DNA of 64,000 bases from the NCBI RefSeq assembly GCF_963678845.1, contig NZ_OY787464.1, positions 62,001 through 126,000 on the forward strand, written 5' to 3'. The position numbers and the translations under genes were made by a program. This DNA is from an uncultured Bacteroides sp. GTDB taxonomy: Bacteria > Bacteroidota > Bacteroidia > Bacteroidales > Bacteroidaceae. This document shows positions 1 to 8,600 of the stretch, piece by piece; position 1 is the stretch's first letter, and each line of letters begins with the position of its first letter. Below the pieces are notes generated by a model. That model did no database searches and was not told the origin of the DNA. It saw nothing but the letters and a program-made list of their open reading frames with translations.

Positions 1-824
1 TGGTAATGTTACTGAATCCGTTGAGTAACGACCTTAATTGTATGCGTCAGACATTGCTGTTTGGTGGTTTGGAGAGTATTACTCACAATGCCAATCGTAA
101 GAATGCCGATCTTAAGTTCTTTGAATTTGGTAATTGTTATTATTTCAATGAAGAAAAGAAGAATCCGGAAAAGGTGCTTGCTGCTTACAATGAAGATTAT
201 CATTTAGGCTTGTGGGTATCCGGTAAGATGGTAACTAATTCATGGGCACACGCTGATGAGCCAAGTTCTGTATATGAGTTGAAGGCTTATGTGGAGAATA
301 TCCTTCTTCGTTTGGGTATTGATCTTCATAATTTAGTGATTGGAAATCTTACAGATGATCTTTTCGCTACTGCATTATCAGTTAATACTAAAGGTGGAAA
401 ACGTTTAGCTGTATTTGGTGTGGTTTCAAAGAAACAGTTGAAGGCGTTTGATATTGATAACGAAGTTTATTATGCCGACCTTAACTGGAATGAATTGATG
501 AAAGCCATTAAGTCAGTGAAAGTATCATATAAAGAAATTTCCAAGTATCCTGCTGTTAAGAGAGACCTTGCATTGCTTATAGATAAGCATACTCAGTTTG
601 CTGAAATAGAAAAGATTGCTTATGAAACAGAACGCAAACTTTTAAAGTCGGTTTCATTATTTGATGTTTATGAAGGTAAGAATCTGGAAGCCGGAAAGAA
701 ATCTTATGCTGTTAGCTTCTTGCTTCAGGATGAGACACAGACCTTGAATGATAAACAGATTGATAAAATAATGAGCAAGCTGGTTGCCAATCTGGAAAAT
801 AAGTTGGGAGCAAAACTCAGATAA
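1..824 (+). CDS. pheT: Phenylalanyl-tRNA synthetase beta subunit, 3' end (partial)
   Basis: This is the C-terminal part of PheT, the beta subunit of the alpha2-beta2 enzyme that charges tRNA-Phe in the cytoplasm. The gene is cut by the window start; the frame is already open at base 3, so the ATG at 6 is internal. The first ~170 visible residues match the catalytic-like core of the beta chain (NPLSNDLNCMRQTLL, then FFEFGNCYYF). The last ~95 residues are the ferredoxin-fold anticodon-binding domain (KYPAVKRDLALLID, then SVSLFDVYEG and YAVSFLLQD). It ends in TAA, and yebC follows after about 30 bp in the same direction, so the two may be co-transcribed. Family assignment is firm; the missing N-terminus cannot be assessed. 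Confidence 0.95.
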   Translation, partial: VMLLNPLSNDLNCMRQTLLFGGLESITHNANRKNADLKFFEFGNCYYFNEEKKNPEKVLAAYNEDYHLGLWVSGKMVTNSWAHADEPSSVYELKAYVENILLRLGIDLHNLVIGNLTDDLFATALSVNTKGGKRLAVFGVVSKKQLKAFDIDNEVYYADLNWNELMKAIKSVKVSYKEISKYPAVKRDLALLIDKHTQFAEIEKIAYETERKLLKSVSLFDVYEGKNLEAGKKSYAVSFLLQDETQTLNDKQIDKIMSKLVANLENKLGAKLR

Positions 825-855
825 TTATATAAATTAAATAAAAGCATAAATAAAG

Positions 856-1584
856 ATGGGAAGAGCGTTCGAATACAGAAAAGCCACCAAGATGAAGAGA
901 TGGGGGAACATGGCTCGTACATTTACGAGAATTGGTAAACAAATCGCTATAGCTGTAAAGGCTGGCGGTCCTGATGCTGAGAATAACCCTCATTTACGTT
1001 CGGTAATTAACAATGCAAAGGCTGCCAACATGCCGAAAGAAAATGTTGATAGAGCCATTAAAAGAGCGGTCTCTAAAGATACCGATGATTACAAAGAAAT
1101 GGTATATGAGGGATATGGACCGTTTGGTATCGCCGTTTTAGTTGAAACTGCAACAGACAATACCACACGTACTGTGGCTAATGTTCGTAGCATATTCAAT
1201 AAGAATGGTGGATCTTTAGGTACATCAGGCAGTTTGGATTTTATGTTTACCCGTAAATCAATGTTTACCGTGGCTCCAAAAGAAGGTGTTTCTATTGAAG
1301 ACCTGGAGCTTGAACTAATTGATTATGGTGTTGATGAATTAGATGCTGATGAAGAAGGTATTACATTGTACGGAGAGTTTCAGTCATTTAATGCAATTCA
1401 GAAGTATCTTGAAGAAAATGGTTTTGAAATTGTTAGCTCTGAATTTACACGCATCCCAACAGATTTGAAAGATGTAACTCCAGAACAGCGCGCTGCTATT
1501 GATAAACTGGTTGATAAAATGGAGGATGATGAAGACGTGCAAAGCGTTTATACCAACATGAAACCAGAAGAAATTGACGAATAA
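856..1584 (+). CDS. yebC: YebC/PmpR family protein (TACO1 family)
   Basis: A 242-residue protein of the YebC/TACO1 family. Members are described as transcriptional regulators and, more recently, as factors that help ribosomes through difficult sequences. The N-terminus is diagnostic: MGRAFEYRKATKMKRWGNMA, then an I-AVKAGGPDAENNPHLR segment and the MPKENVDRAIKRA helix. The middle holds the YEGYGPFG and VETATDNTTRTVANVR motifs, and the C-terminus is acidic. Length is normal for the family. The stop codon overlaps the start of the next gene (TAATG), so the two are translationally coupled. Regulator versus translation factor cannot be decided from sequence. Confidence 0.95.
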   Translation: MGRAFEYRKATKMKRWGNMARTFTRIGKQIAIAVKAGGPDAENNPHLRSVINNAKAANMPKENVDRAIKRAVSKDTDDYKEMVYEGYGPFGIAVLVETATDNTTRTVANVRSIFNKNGGSLGTSGSLDFMFTRKSMFTVAPKEGVSIEDLELELIDYGVDELDADEEGITLYGEFQSFNAIQKYLEENGFEIVSSEFTRIPTDLKDVTPEQRAAIDKLVDKMEDDEDVQSVYTNMKPEEIDE

Positions 1585-1835
1585 TGAAATCTGTATATAA
1601 AACTTCAGGTACCTGTAGTTCTTATATTGCATTGGACGTGGAAAAAGGGATTCTTAAGGATGTTACTTTTCAGGGCGGATGTAATGGGAATCTGAAAGGT
1701 ATCAGTGAATTAGTAAAGGGAATGCCTGTAGATGAGATTATTTCCAGACTGGAAGGTATCTCTTGCGGAGGAAGACCTACTTCTTGTCCTGATCAATTGT
1801 GTCAGGCTTTGAGACAAATTCAAAAAGATTATTAA
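1584..1835 (+). CDS. TSCPD domain-containing protein
   Basis: An 83-residue protein matching the TIGR03905-type stand-alone TSCPD domain. The same cysteine-rich fold occurs at the C-terminus of some ribonucleotide reductases. Visible features are GTCSSYIALDVEKG near the N-terminus, a GGCNGNLKGISELV segment, and a conserved SCGGRPTSCPDQL motif with paired cysteines. The biochemical role of the stand-alone form is not established; nucleic-acid or metal binding is only a guess from the cysteines. It overlaps the yebC stop by one base and is followed by a strong hairpin, so it appears to end the transcript. Confidence 0.85.
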   Translation: MKSVYKTSGTCSSYIALDVEKGILKDVTFQGGCNGNLKGISELVKGMPVDEIISRLEGISCGGRPTSCPDQLCQALRQIQKDY

Positions 1836-1855
1836 TCTCATTTATTTTATAGCTT

Positions 1856-1897
1856 AAATAGTAAGAGGCCACCTGTTTAGGTGGCCTCTTACTATTT
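1856..1897. terminator. Bidirectional terminator hairpin
   Basis: Perfect 19-bp inverted repeat (1856-1874 and 1879-1897) with a 4-nt loop, GC-rich at its core (GAGGCCACCT / AGGTGGCCTC). It lies between two convergent genes, so it probably ends transcription from both sides. Confidence 0.85.
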
Positions 1898-1928
1898 ATA
1901 TAACCGGATTGGAGGGCTGAATGAGCTG

Positions 1929-2321
1929 TTATTTATATAACTTGGGACCAACGGCAATCCGAAAAAGTTCCTTCTTATTTTTATCTGAGAAATAGACGTA
2001 CTCAATGGTAGTATTAAAATCCTTATACTCTTTCATATCAACGGAATTTCTTACTGCAGCAATCATGGAACTTTCCATATATGCCTTGTTCTTCTGAATG
2101 GAATCAGGACTATCAATGTTTCCTGAAAGCGTATAATAATTACTGTTGGTATTTGTTTTTATGTTATATTTCATGCTATCCACTCTGATTCCTACACCTA
2201 GAGCGACGGGACATTTGGCAGTATATTCTTTGGCAAGCCTTTCAAAGGTTTTCTCTCTGGATTCCTGACAGGAAGCGAAAAAAAGTAATATACCAGCTGC
2301 AAACAATACGATCTTTTTCAT
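1929..2321 (-). CDS. Small hypothetical lipoprotein
   Basis: A 130-residue protein with a signal peptide ending in a lipobox (LLFFASC, cysteine at residue 18), so it should be lipid-anchored. After the cysteine the mature part starts QESREKTFERLAKEY, then a segment rich in Asn/Thr/Ser and a C-terminal YVYFSDKNKKELFRIAVG stretch. I do not recognise a family with a known function. A minus-strand -7-like box (TATCTTCG, 7 of 8) lies about 25 bp upstream of the ATG. The gene is a single unit, convergent with the TSCPD gene and divergent from mntH. Confidence 0.8.
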   Translation of the reverse strand: MKKIVLFAAGILLFFASCQESREKTFERLAKEYTAKCPVALGVGIRVDSMKYNIKTNTNSNYYTLSGNIDSPDSIQKNKAYMESSMIAAVRNSVDMKEYKDFNTTIEYVYFSDKNKKELFRIAVGPKLYK

Positions 2322-2397
2322 ACTTTTATGTTTGATTTATCTACGAAGATAGACCATAAAAGTGAACATAACAAGAGTATGACATGTTTTTAATCAT

Positions 2398-2405
2398 TAT
2401 CTTTG
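2398..2405 (+). promoter_or_regulatory. -7 promoter box of mntH
   Basis: TATCTTTG matches the Bacteroidetes -7 consensus TAnnTTTG. It lies 27 bp before the ATG at 2433. An in-frame TTG at 2403 sits inside this box, which argues against translation starting there. Confidence 0.75.
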
Positions 2406-2432
2406 TACAAACAGATTAAAACGAAACACGAT

Positions 2433-3701
2433 ATGATTAATTTCTTTAAAGATCTAAAACGTAAAGATCACAAGCGCTATTTAGGGGGATTAGATGTATT
2501 TAAATATATTGGTCCGGGGCTATTGGTAACTGTAGGGTTTATTGATCCGGGTAATTGGGCGTCAAACTTTGCGGCAGGGTCGGAGTTTGGCTATTTATTG
2601 CTTTGGGTAGTTACTCTTTCAACCATTATGCTGATTGTTCTTCAGCACAACGTGGCTCACCTTGGAATTGTAACCGGTTTGTGTCTTTCAGAAGCAGCAA
2701 CGGAATATACTCCAAAATGGATATCACGACCTATTCTCGGTTCTGCTGTTCTGGCTTCAGTCTCTACCTCACTGGCCGAGATTCTAGGTGGAGCAATCGC
2801 ACTACAAATGCTGCTGAATATTCCAATTATATGGGGATCTATACTAGTTACTGCTTTTGTCTTTATCATGCTGCTCACCAATTCATACAAGAAAATAGAA
2901 CGATCCATTATCGCATTTGTTTCGGTTATCGGCCTTTCTTTCATTTATGAATTGTTTCTGGTGCAGATTGATTGGCCTATGGCGGTTAAAGGGTGGGTAA
3001 CGCCGGCCTTTCCTCATGGAAGTATGCTTATTATAATGAGTGTACTCGGAGCTGTAGTAATGCCTCATAACCTATATCTTCATTCGGAAGTTATTCAGAG
3101 TCATGAATACAACAAGAAAGACGATGCTTCAATCAGGAAGGTGCTGAAATATGAACTGTATGATACCCTTTTCTCAATGATTGTGGGGTGGGCTATAAAC
3201 AGTGCCATGATACTTCTTGCGGCTGCTACATTCTTTAAATCCGGGATTCAGGTAACGGAACTTCAGCAGGCAAAATCATTGCTTGAGCCACTTTTGGGAA
3301 GTAATGCTGCAATAATCTTTGCATTGGCTTTGCTGATGGCAGGTGTTTCATCTACGATTACGAGCGGAATGGCTGCAGGTTCTATATTCGCGGGTGTATT
3401 TGGAGAGCCTTACCATATTAAGGATAGTCACTCACGCCTAGGGGTTATTATTTCGCTAGGGCTGGCCTTACTGCTTATCTGCTTTATTGGCAATCCTTTT
3501 AAGGGACTTCTCATTTCGCAGATGGTATTGAGTATTCAGTTACCTTTTACGGCATTCCTGCAAGTCAGTCTCACATCTTCACGCAGAGTTATGGGCAATT
3601 ATGTTAATGGCAAGTGGAACACATTTGTGCTTTATTCTATTGCAGCAATAGTAAGTGTTTTAAATATTATGCTCCTGATTTCTGCAATTGCTGGTTATTA
3701 G
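2433..3701 (+). CDS. mntH: Nramp-family divalent metal transporter (MntH-like)
   Basis: A 422-residue inner-membrane transporter of the NRAMP family, which imports Mn2+ (and Fe2+) driven by protons. The metal-site motif GFIDPGNWA is in the first membrane helix and the second signature MPHNLYLHS is in helix 6. About 11 hydrophobic segments fill the rest, including a glycine/serine-rich AGVSSTITSGMAAGS stretch. Length is normal. The frame could extend to a TTG at 2403, but that codon lies inside the promoter box, so the ATG at 2433 is chosen. The gene stands alone and is followed by a four-unit TGTACA repeat array. Metal specificity is inferred from the family. Confidence 0.93.
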   Translation: MINFFKDLKRKDHKRYLGGLDVFKYIGPGLLVTVGFIDPGNWASNFAAGSEFGYLLLWVVTLSTIMLIVLQHNVAHLGIVTGLCLSEAATEYTPKWISRPILGSAVLASVSTSLAEILGGAIALQMLLNIPIIWGSILVTAFVFIMLLTNSYKKIERSIIAFVSVIGLSFIYELFLVQIDWPMAVKGWVTPAFPHGSMLIIMSVLGAVVMPHNLYLHSEVIQSHEYNKKDDASIRKVLKYELYDTLFSMIVGWAINSAMILLAAATFFKSGIQVTELQQAKSLLEPLLGSNAAIIFALALLMAGVSSTITSGMAAGSIFAGVFGEPYHIKDSHSRLGVIISLGLALLLICFIGNPFKGLLISQMVLSIQLPFTAFLQVSLTSSRRVMGNYVNGKWNTFVLYSIAAIVSVLNIMLLISAIAGY

Positions 3702-3710
3702 TTAATAATA

Positions 3711-3790
3711 TCTTGTACAAAAGAATGTATTCTTCTGTACAGAACAATTAATTCTTTTGTACAGAAGAAAACAATCTTTTGTACAAGGGA
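3711..3790. repeat. Four-unit 22-bp TGTACA palindrome array, copy A
   Basis: TGTACA occurs at 3714, 3736, 3758 and 3780, an exact 22-bp period. Each core is flanked by TTCTT/AAGAA-like arms, making every unit palindromic (for example CTTTTGTACAGAAG). The array sits between mntH and the C-GCAxxG-C-C gene, ending about 30 bp before the latter's start. A second, gapless-aligning copy lies at 18387-18465. It could be an operator array for a dimeric regulator or a dispersed repeat family. Confidence 0.8.
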
Positions 3791-3818
3791 ACAATAAAAT
3801 ATAAAGAGGAATTTTAAA

Positions 3819-4289
3819 ATGATGGAAGAAAGAGTAGCGAGAGCCGTTGAACTTTTTAAAAGCGGCTATAATTGTTCGCAGTCTGTAGTGGCTGCATTTG
3901 CCGATTTATACGGATATACTGAAGAGCAAGCCTTGAAGATGTCCTCTTCATTTGGTGGAGGAATAGGGCGAATGAGAGAAACCTGTGGAGCTGCTTGCGG
4001 AATGTTTTTATTGGCAGGACTTCAGACCGGTACCACTGATCCCAAAGATAAGGCAGGGAAAATAGCTAATTATAAGTTGGTACAAGATCTGGCAGCTGTT
4101 TTTAGGGAAAGAAACGGTGCGCTGAGTTGCGGAGAATTGTTAGGATACAAAGGAACTAATCCTAATGAACCAGTTCCCGAGGATCGTACAGAACAGTATT
4201 ATGCAAAACGCCCTTGTGTTAAGATAGTGGAAGAGGCAGCAAGAATCTGGAATGAGTATCTTGAAACACAAAATTTAGATAGTAAATAG
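3819..4289 (+). CDS. C-GCAxxG-C-C family protein
   Basis: A 156-residue soluble protein of the C_GCAxxG_C_C family (TIGR01909-like). It has the conserved start RAVELFKSGYNCSQSVVAAF, the phenylalanine-glycine motif SSFGGGIGRMRETCGAACG that names the family, and further cysteines at SCGELLG and RPCVKIV. The spaced cysteines suggest metal or cofactor binding and a redox role, but the family has no firmly proven function. Two adjacent Met codons (3819, 3822) could serve as start. The TGTACA array lies immediately upstream and is the best candidate for its regulatory region. Confidence 0.85.
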   Translation: MMEERVARAVELFKSGYNCSQSVVAAFADLYGYTEEQALKMSSSFGGGIGRMRETCGAACGMFLLAGLQTGTTDPKDKAGKIANYKLVQDLAAVFRERNGALSCGELLGYKGTNPNEPVPEDRTEQYYAKRPCVKIVEEAARIWNEYLETQNLDSK

Positions 4290-4353
4290 GCTGGAAATAT
4301 TACATAAAATCAAATATTTAACGCTTTAATATACTAAGTAACATATTTTTGTC

Positions 4354-4361
4354 TATATTTG
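4354..4361 (+). promoter_or_regulatory. -7 promoter box
   Basis: TATATTTG matches TAnnTTTG. It ends one base before an in-frame ATG at 4363, so that ATG should lie at or before the transcription start. This favours the ATG at 4432 for the following gene. Confidence 0.65.
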
Positions 4362-4431
4362 CATGCAAATAAATCCTATACAAAAGGGATTAATATTTCT
4401 GAATAGATGTTTAACTAAAAGTATTTTTGAA

Positions 4432-4632
4432 ATGTTAAAAGAAAAAGCAGGTACTGTAGCTGGTTTAATATGGAATGCATTGAACGGCACAGATGGTTTA
4501 ACGGTAAAACAGATTAAGAAGGCTACAAAGCTAGTAGATAAAGATCTTTATCTAGGCTTTGGGTGGTTACTTAGAGAAGACAAGGTCACTATTGAAGAAA
4601 TTGAAAATGATTTTTTTGTAGCGCTGAAGTAA
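4432..4632 (+). CDS. Small winged helix-turn-helix protein
   Basis: A 66-residue protein starting MLKEKAGTVAGLIWNALNG, then TVKQIKKATKL and LGFGWLLREDKV. This matches the small winged-helix proteins common in Bacteroidales (the winged HTH with a GWLLREDK-type wing). These probably bind DNA; targets are unknown. The frame is open from 4363, but that ATG touches the promoter box, so the shorter form is preferred. It is followed directly by a strong terminator, so it is monocistronic and separate from lepA. Confidence 0.8.
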   Translation: MLKEKAGTVAGLIWNALNGTDGLTVKQIKKATKLVDKDLYLGFGWLLREDKVTIEEIENDFFVALK

Positions 4633-4653
4633 GAAAGCGAATAACTGAATTAT

Positions 4654-4698
4654 AAAAAATGCGCTGGCACATTCTATTATGTTGCCAGCGCATTTTTT
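4654..4698 (+). terminator. Intrinsic terminator
   Basis: A stem ATGCGCTGGCA / TGCCAGCGCAT with a 13-nt loop and flanking A and T runs (A6 before, T7 after). It ends the small winged-helix gene and could act in both directions. Confidence 0.88.
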
Positions 4699-4716
4699 TA
4701 TTTTGTCTGCTTTGTG

Positions 4717-4724
4717 TATCTTTG
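4717..4724 (+). promoter_or_regulatory. -7 promoter box of lepA
   Basis: TATCTTTG matches the Bacteroidetes -7 consensus and lies 27 bp upstream of the lepA ATG, just after the terminator of the preceding gene. Confidence 0.75.
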
Positions 4725-4751
4725 CCTATTATTTAACGATAAAACAAACAG

Positions 4752-6533
4752 ATGAAGAATATACGAAACTTTTGCATTATTGCACATATTGACCACGGTA
4801 AATCCACTTTAGCAGACAGATTACTTGAATATACCAAAACTATTCAGGTAACAGGCGGCCAGATGCTTGATGATATGGATCTGGAGAAGGAGAGAGGAAT
4901 TACCATCAAGAGTCATGCTATTCAGATGGAATATATGTATAAAGGAGAGAATTATATTCTTAACCTGATTGATACTCCGGGACATGTGGACTTTTCTTAT
5001 GAGGTTTCCCGCTCTATTGCTGCCTGTGAGGGAGCTTTACTTATTGTTGATGCTTCTCAGGGAGTGCAGGCACAGACAATTTCTAATCTTTATATGGCTA
5101 TAGATCACAATCTGGAGATTATTCCAGTGATTAATAAATGCGATATGGCAAGTGCCATGCCCGATGAGGTGGAAGATGAAATCATTGAATTGCTGGGTGT
5201 AGAAAGATCTTCAATAATCCGTGCATCGGGAAAGACCGGAATGGGTGTGGAAGAAATTCTGGAAGGTATCATAGAGCGTATTCCTTGCCCTAAAGGTGAT
5301 GAAGAAGCACCGTTACAAGCTCTTATTTTCGACTCCGTATTTAATTCATTCCGAGGGATCATTGCCTATTTTAAAATAACAAACGGAGTAATCCGTACCG
5401 GAGATAAAGTGAAATTCTTTAATACCGGAAAAGAATATGCGGCTGATGAGATTGGTGTACTGAGGATGAATATGATTCCACGCAATGAACTTCGCACGGG
5501 AGACGTGGGATATATTATTTCCGGTATCAAAACCTCAAAAGAGGTAAAAGTGGGAGATACAGTTACCCACATTGCCCGCCCTTGCAGTAAGGCCATCTCT
5601 GGTTTCGAAGAAGTTAAACCGATGGTGTTTGCCGGAGTTTACCCTATTGAAGCCGAGGATTTTGAAGATCTTCGTTCTTCATTGGAGAAATTGCAGTTAA
5701 ACGACGCTTCTCTTACCTTCCAACCGGAAAGTTCTCTTGCACTGGGATTTGGTTTCCGTTGCGGATTCCTTGGACTACTTCACATGGAGATTGTACAGGA
5801 ACGCTTGGATCGTGAGTTTGATATGAATGTAATCACTACAGTTCCTAACGTATCTTACCGAATTTATGATAAACAAGGTGTGATGACTGAGGTACATAAT
5901 CCTGGAGGAATGCCCGATCCTACATTGATTGATCGTATTGAGGAACCATATATAAAAGCTTCCGTTATTACAAAGACCGATTATATTGGCCCTATCATGA
6001 CTCTTTGCCTTGGTAAACGTGGTGAGTTGGTGAAACAGGAATATATCTCCGGTAATAGAATGGAGATTCATTATGATATGCCGCTGGGAGAAATTGTGAT
6101 CGATTTCTATGATAAGCTGAAAAGTATATCAAAAGGTTATGCATCGTTTGATTATCATCAGTCGGGTTTCCGTTCTTCAAAATTGGCAAAACTGGATATC
6201 CTGTTGAATGGTGAGCCGGTAGATGCTCTTTCTACGCTTACACATGTGGACAATGCCTATGAGTTAGGTAAACGTATGTGTGAGAAACTAAAAGAACTGA
6301 TACCAAGACAGCAGTTTGATATTGCTATTCAGGCAGCAATTGGTGCAAAAATTATCTCTCGCGAAACCATTAAAGCAGTTCGTAAGGACGTAACTGCAAA
6401 ATGTTATGGTGGAGATATCAGCCGTAAACGTAAATTACTTGAAAAGCAGAAGAAAGGAAAGAAGAGAATGAAGCAGATTGGTAATGTGGAAGTTCCTCAG
6501 AAAGCTTTCCTTGCAGTGTTGAAACTCGATTAG
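4752..6533 (+). CDS. lepA: Elongation factor 4 (LepA)
   Basis: A 593-residue ribosome-associated GTPase. It acts in ribosome biogenesis and initiation or in back-translocation of stalled ribosomes. The GTPase motifs are AHIDHGKST (G1), the switch region ERGITIKSHA, DTPGHVDFSYE (G3) and NKCD (G4). Domain II, an EF-G-like domain III with a LALGFGFRCGFLGLLHMEI segment, and the LepA-specific C-terminal domain (ending in AFLAVLKLD) follow. Length is normal for the family. It has its own promoter and terminator, so it is a single-gene unit; the family call is secure. Confidence 0.97.
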   Translation: MKNIRNFCIIAHIDHGKSTLADRLLEYTKTIQVTGGQMLDDMDLEKERGITIKSHAIQMEYMYKGENYILNLIDTPGHVDFSYEVSRSIAACEGALLIVDASQGVQAQTISNLYMAIDHNLEIIPVINKCDMASAMPDEVEDEIIELLGVERSSIIRASGKTGMGVEEILEGIIERIPCPKGDEEAPLQALIFDSVFNSFRGIIAYFKITNGVIRTGDKVKFFNTGKEYAADEIGVLRMNMIPRNELRTGDVGYIISGIKTSKEVKVGDTVTHIARPCSKAISGFEEVKPMVFAGVYPIEAEDFEDLRSSLEKLQLNDASLTFQPESSLALGFGFRCGFLGLLHMEIVQERLDREFDMNVITTVPNVSYRIYDKQGVMTEVHNPGGMPDPTLIDRIEEPYIKASVITKTDYIGPIMTLCLGKRGELVKQEYISGNRMEIHYDMPLGEIVIDFYDKLKSISKGYASFDYHQSGFRSSKLAKLDILLNGEPVDALSTLTHVDNAYELGKRMCEKLKELIPRQQFDIAIQAAIGAKIISRETIKAVRKDVTAKCYGGDISRKRKLLEKQKKGKKRMKQIGNVEVPQKAFLAVLKLD

Positions 6534-6560
6534 TAAAAGTACTTTATTAACAATCATAAA

Positions 6561-6600
6561 AAAAGCTCAGATAGGTTATTCTTATCTGGGCTTTCTTTTT
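6561..6600. terminator. Bidirectional terminator between lepA and rmuC
   Basis: Stem AAGCTCAGATA / TATCTGGGCTT (one G-U pair) with A and T runs on either side, between convergent lepA and rmuC. Confidence 0.85.
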
Positions 6601-6637
6601 AAGTATCTCTTTTTGTACTCTCTTTAAATATGAATGC

Positions 6638-7933
6638 TTATTCTTCATCGTCCATATCGGCAAGAGGAAGAATCTTTTGAGATTCCTCAGTTGGTAATGC
6701 CTCTACTTGTTTTAATCTTCTTTCAATGGCGCGGGTACGTTTACCCATCACTTCTTCAAGTTGGTCGCCTGCATTCTGAATATTCTTCTGAACCTTCTCT
6801 AGTAATCCGCCAAATTTGCCAAACTCAGTTTTTACCGCTCCAAGAACAGTCCACACTTCGCTCGTTCTCTTTTGGATGGCTAGTGTGCGGAACCCCATTT
6901 GCAGGCTGTTTAATATTGCTCCAAGAGTGGTAGGTCCGGTAACCACAATCTTATAATCCTTTTGCAAGGTTTCCACAAGTGCAGTTCTTCGGATAACCTC
7001 CGCATAGATGCTCTCAAAAGGAAGAAACATAATGGCAAAATCAGTAGTAAACGGTGGGTCAATGTACTTATCGTGAATATCTTTAGCCATCCTCTTTATT
7101 GTGATTTCCAGTTGTTTAGATGAAGAATCTATCAATGCCGCATCACCCGCTTCGAAAGCATCGTAATACTGCTCGTACACATCTTTTGGGAATTTGGCGT
7201 CAATAGGCATATATACAGTATTATAGGCATCGTCCTTTCCGGGAAGCTTTATTGCATATTCTACGAATTCAGTCGCACTTTTTTTTGTCTTTACATTGGC
7301 ATCATATTGTTCCGGACTCATCATTTGTTCCAGCAGCGCTCCTAATTGCACTTCACCAAATGTACCACGCATCTTTACGTTGGTCAGCACCTTCTTTAAT
7401 CCGCCTACATCCTGAGCCAGAGATTTCATCTCACCCAGTCCTTTTTGAACATTCTCAAGCTGAGTACGTACAATTTCAAATGACTGTCCGATCCGTTCGT
7501 TCAGTGTTTTCTGAAGTTTTTCTTCAACCATTACACGCATATCGTCCAGTCTCTTTTCAGTTGACTGAATCAGTGCTTCCTGCGTCTTTCCCATTGCTTC
7601 AAACTTCTCCCTTTGAAGTTCGTTGCCGGTAATCATATTCTTATGAAGTGAATCCTGCATCTGTTGCATGGATGTATTAAGGGTAGTAGTCAGTTCGGTA
7701 CGAAACTCGCGGATAGTTTTACCCAATTCATCGCGGTTCTCATAAGATTGTTCCCTGATAACTGTTTCCACGCGAAGGTTTAGCTCTCTGATTATACTCT
7801 CCAAACGACCATTTTGTTCCTTGAGAGAAGTCTCTATACGGTCACTCTCTTCTCTGTTTTTTCCCTTGGTTAACAGTATAAAGAGAATGATTAATAACAA
7901 TAATGCACAAGCAATAAGTAAGATCAATTCCAT
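6638..7933 (-). CDS. rmuC: RmuC family DNA recombination protein
   Basis: A protein of about 431 residues related to E. coli RmuC, linked to limiting inversions between short repeats. From the chosen ATG it begins MELILLIACALLLL, a single N-terminal membrane segment. A long coiled-coil region follows to about residue 170, then the RmuC nuclease-like domain (MRGTFGEVQLGALLEQM, PIDAKFPKD, FLPFESIYAEV, VVTGPTTLGAILNSLQMGFRTLAIQKR). The frame is open to 7996, but a minus-strand -7 box at 7957-7964 lies inside that extension, so the ATG at 7933 is favoured. The C-terminus is acidic (DMDDEE). Nuclease activity is inferred from family relationships. Confidence 0.93.
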   Translation of the reverse strand: MELILLIACALLLLIILFILLTKGKNREESDRIETSLKEQNGRLESIIRELNLRVETVIREQSYENRDELGKTIREFRTELTTTLNTSMQQMQDSLHKNMITGNELQREKFEAMGKTQEALIQSTEKRLDDMRVMVEEKLQKTLNERIGQSFEIVRTQLENVQKGLGEMKSLAQDVGGLKKVLTNVKMRGTFGEVQLGALLEQMMSPEQYDANVKTKKSATEFVEYAIKLPGKDDAYNTVYMPIDAKFPKDVYEQYYDAFEAGDAALIDSSSKQLEITIKRMAKDIHDKYIDPPFTTDFAIMFLPFESIYAEVIRRTALVETLQKDYKIVVTGPTTLGAILNSLQMGFRTLAIQKRTSEVWTVLGAVKTEFGKFGGLLEKVQKNIQNAGDQLEEVMGKRTRAIERRLKQVEALPTEESQKILPLADMDDEE

Positions 7934-7956
7934 AAGTTGTAAATTAATATATAATG

Positions 7957-7964
7957 CAAAGATA
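7957..7964 (-). promoter_or_regulatory. -7 promoter box of rmuC
   Basis: Minus-strand TATCTTTG (CAAAGATA on plus), 23 bp before the rmuC ATG at 7933. It rules against the upstream start at 7996. Confidence 0.7.
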
Positions 7965-8061
7965 CACTTTTTAAATCTTTCACCTTTTAAGTACACCTTA
8001 AAAGATGTACCTTTGCACCCTGATTATAGAAATAGGACTTTCCCTATATATTAATGGGGAT

Positions 8062-8069
8062 TATCTTTG
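8062..8069 (+). promoter_or_regulatory. -7 promoter box with adjacent palindrome
   Basis: TATCTTTG matches TAnnTTTG. It is followed at once by an imperfect palindrome (GGTAAAG...CTTTACC, 8068-8089) that would lie over the transcription start. The gene at 8161 would then have a 5' leader of about 80 nt. Confidence 0.6.
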
Positions 8070-8160
8070 GTAAAGAGAATATTCTTTACCCATTTTTGTT
8101 TCATGGTATTGTAATTAACAATTATAACAAGATATTAACGACTTCTAAACTTAAAAATGT

Positions 8161-8598
8161 ATGAAAAAAAAGACTTATTTAGAGCTATTACTTTTAATGG
8201 TAATAACTTTCAGCTTTACAGCTTGTGATATCAATAATAACGATGAACCGTATCTTAATACTACAGATGGATTGTGCTCAAAGACCTGGGTAGAGACGTA
8301 TACAACTAAAAATAATCTATATTGTACTCATAAACTATCTTTTGCATATAATGGAGCTGGTCAGGAGCTATTTATCTATAATAATTTAGATATCAATGGA
8401 AATCCATTAAACACTGTTATTAAAACCGAATCTTATAATTTTAACTGGGATTGGGATACTAGCAATAATGAATGTCTGGTATTAGATTATGGAAATAACA
8501 CTGTTCTATATTTTGATAATGTTTGGGTGAGAAACGATTATCTGTCTGGCAAATTTGAAGGGGATAATGTGCTTTTTAGTAATAGCAATATGAGATAA
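8161..8598 (+). CDS. Hypothetical lipoprotein
   Basis: A 145-residue protein with a signal peptide and lipobox (FSFTAC, cysteine at about residue 22), so it is predicted to be lipid-anchored. The mature part is rich in Asn, Asp and aromatic residues (NFNWDWDTSNNE, YFDNVWVRNDY) and looks beta-rich. It resembles the many lipocalin-like or META-like small Bacteroidales lipoproteins, but I cannot assign a family. It ends 2 bp before the HAD gene, so the two are probably one transcript even though no functional link is obvious. Confidence 0.75.
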   Translation: MKKKTYLELLLLMVITFSFTACDINNNDEPYLNTTDGLCSKTWVETYTTKNNLYCTHKLSFAYNGAGQELFIYNNLDINGNPLNTVIKTESYNFNWDWDTSNNECLVLDYGNNTVLYFDNVWVRNDYLSGKFEGDNVLFSNSNMR

Positions 8599-8600
8599 TA

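Noticed and set aside
2403..2432. TTG start extending mntH by 10 codons
   Set aside because: The TTG lies inside the -7 promoter box TATCTTTG, so it would not be in the transcript.
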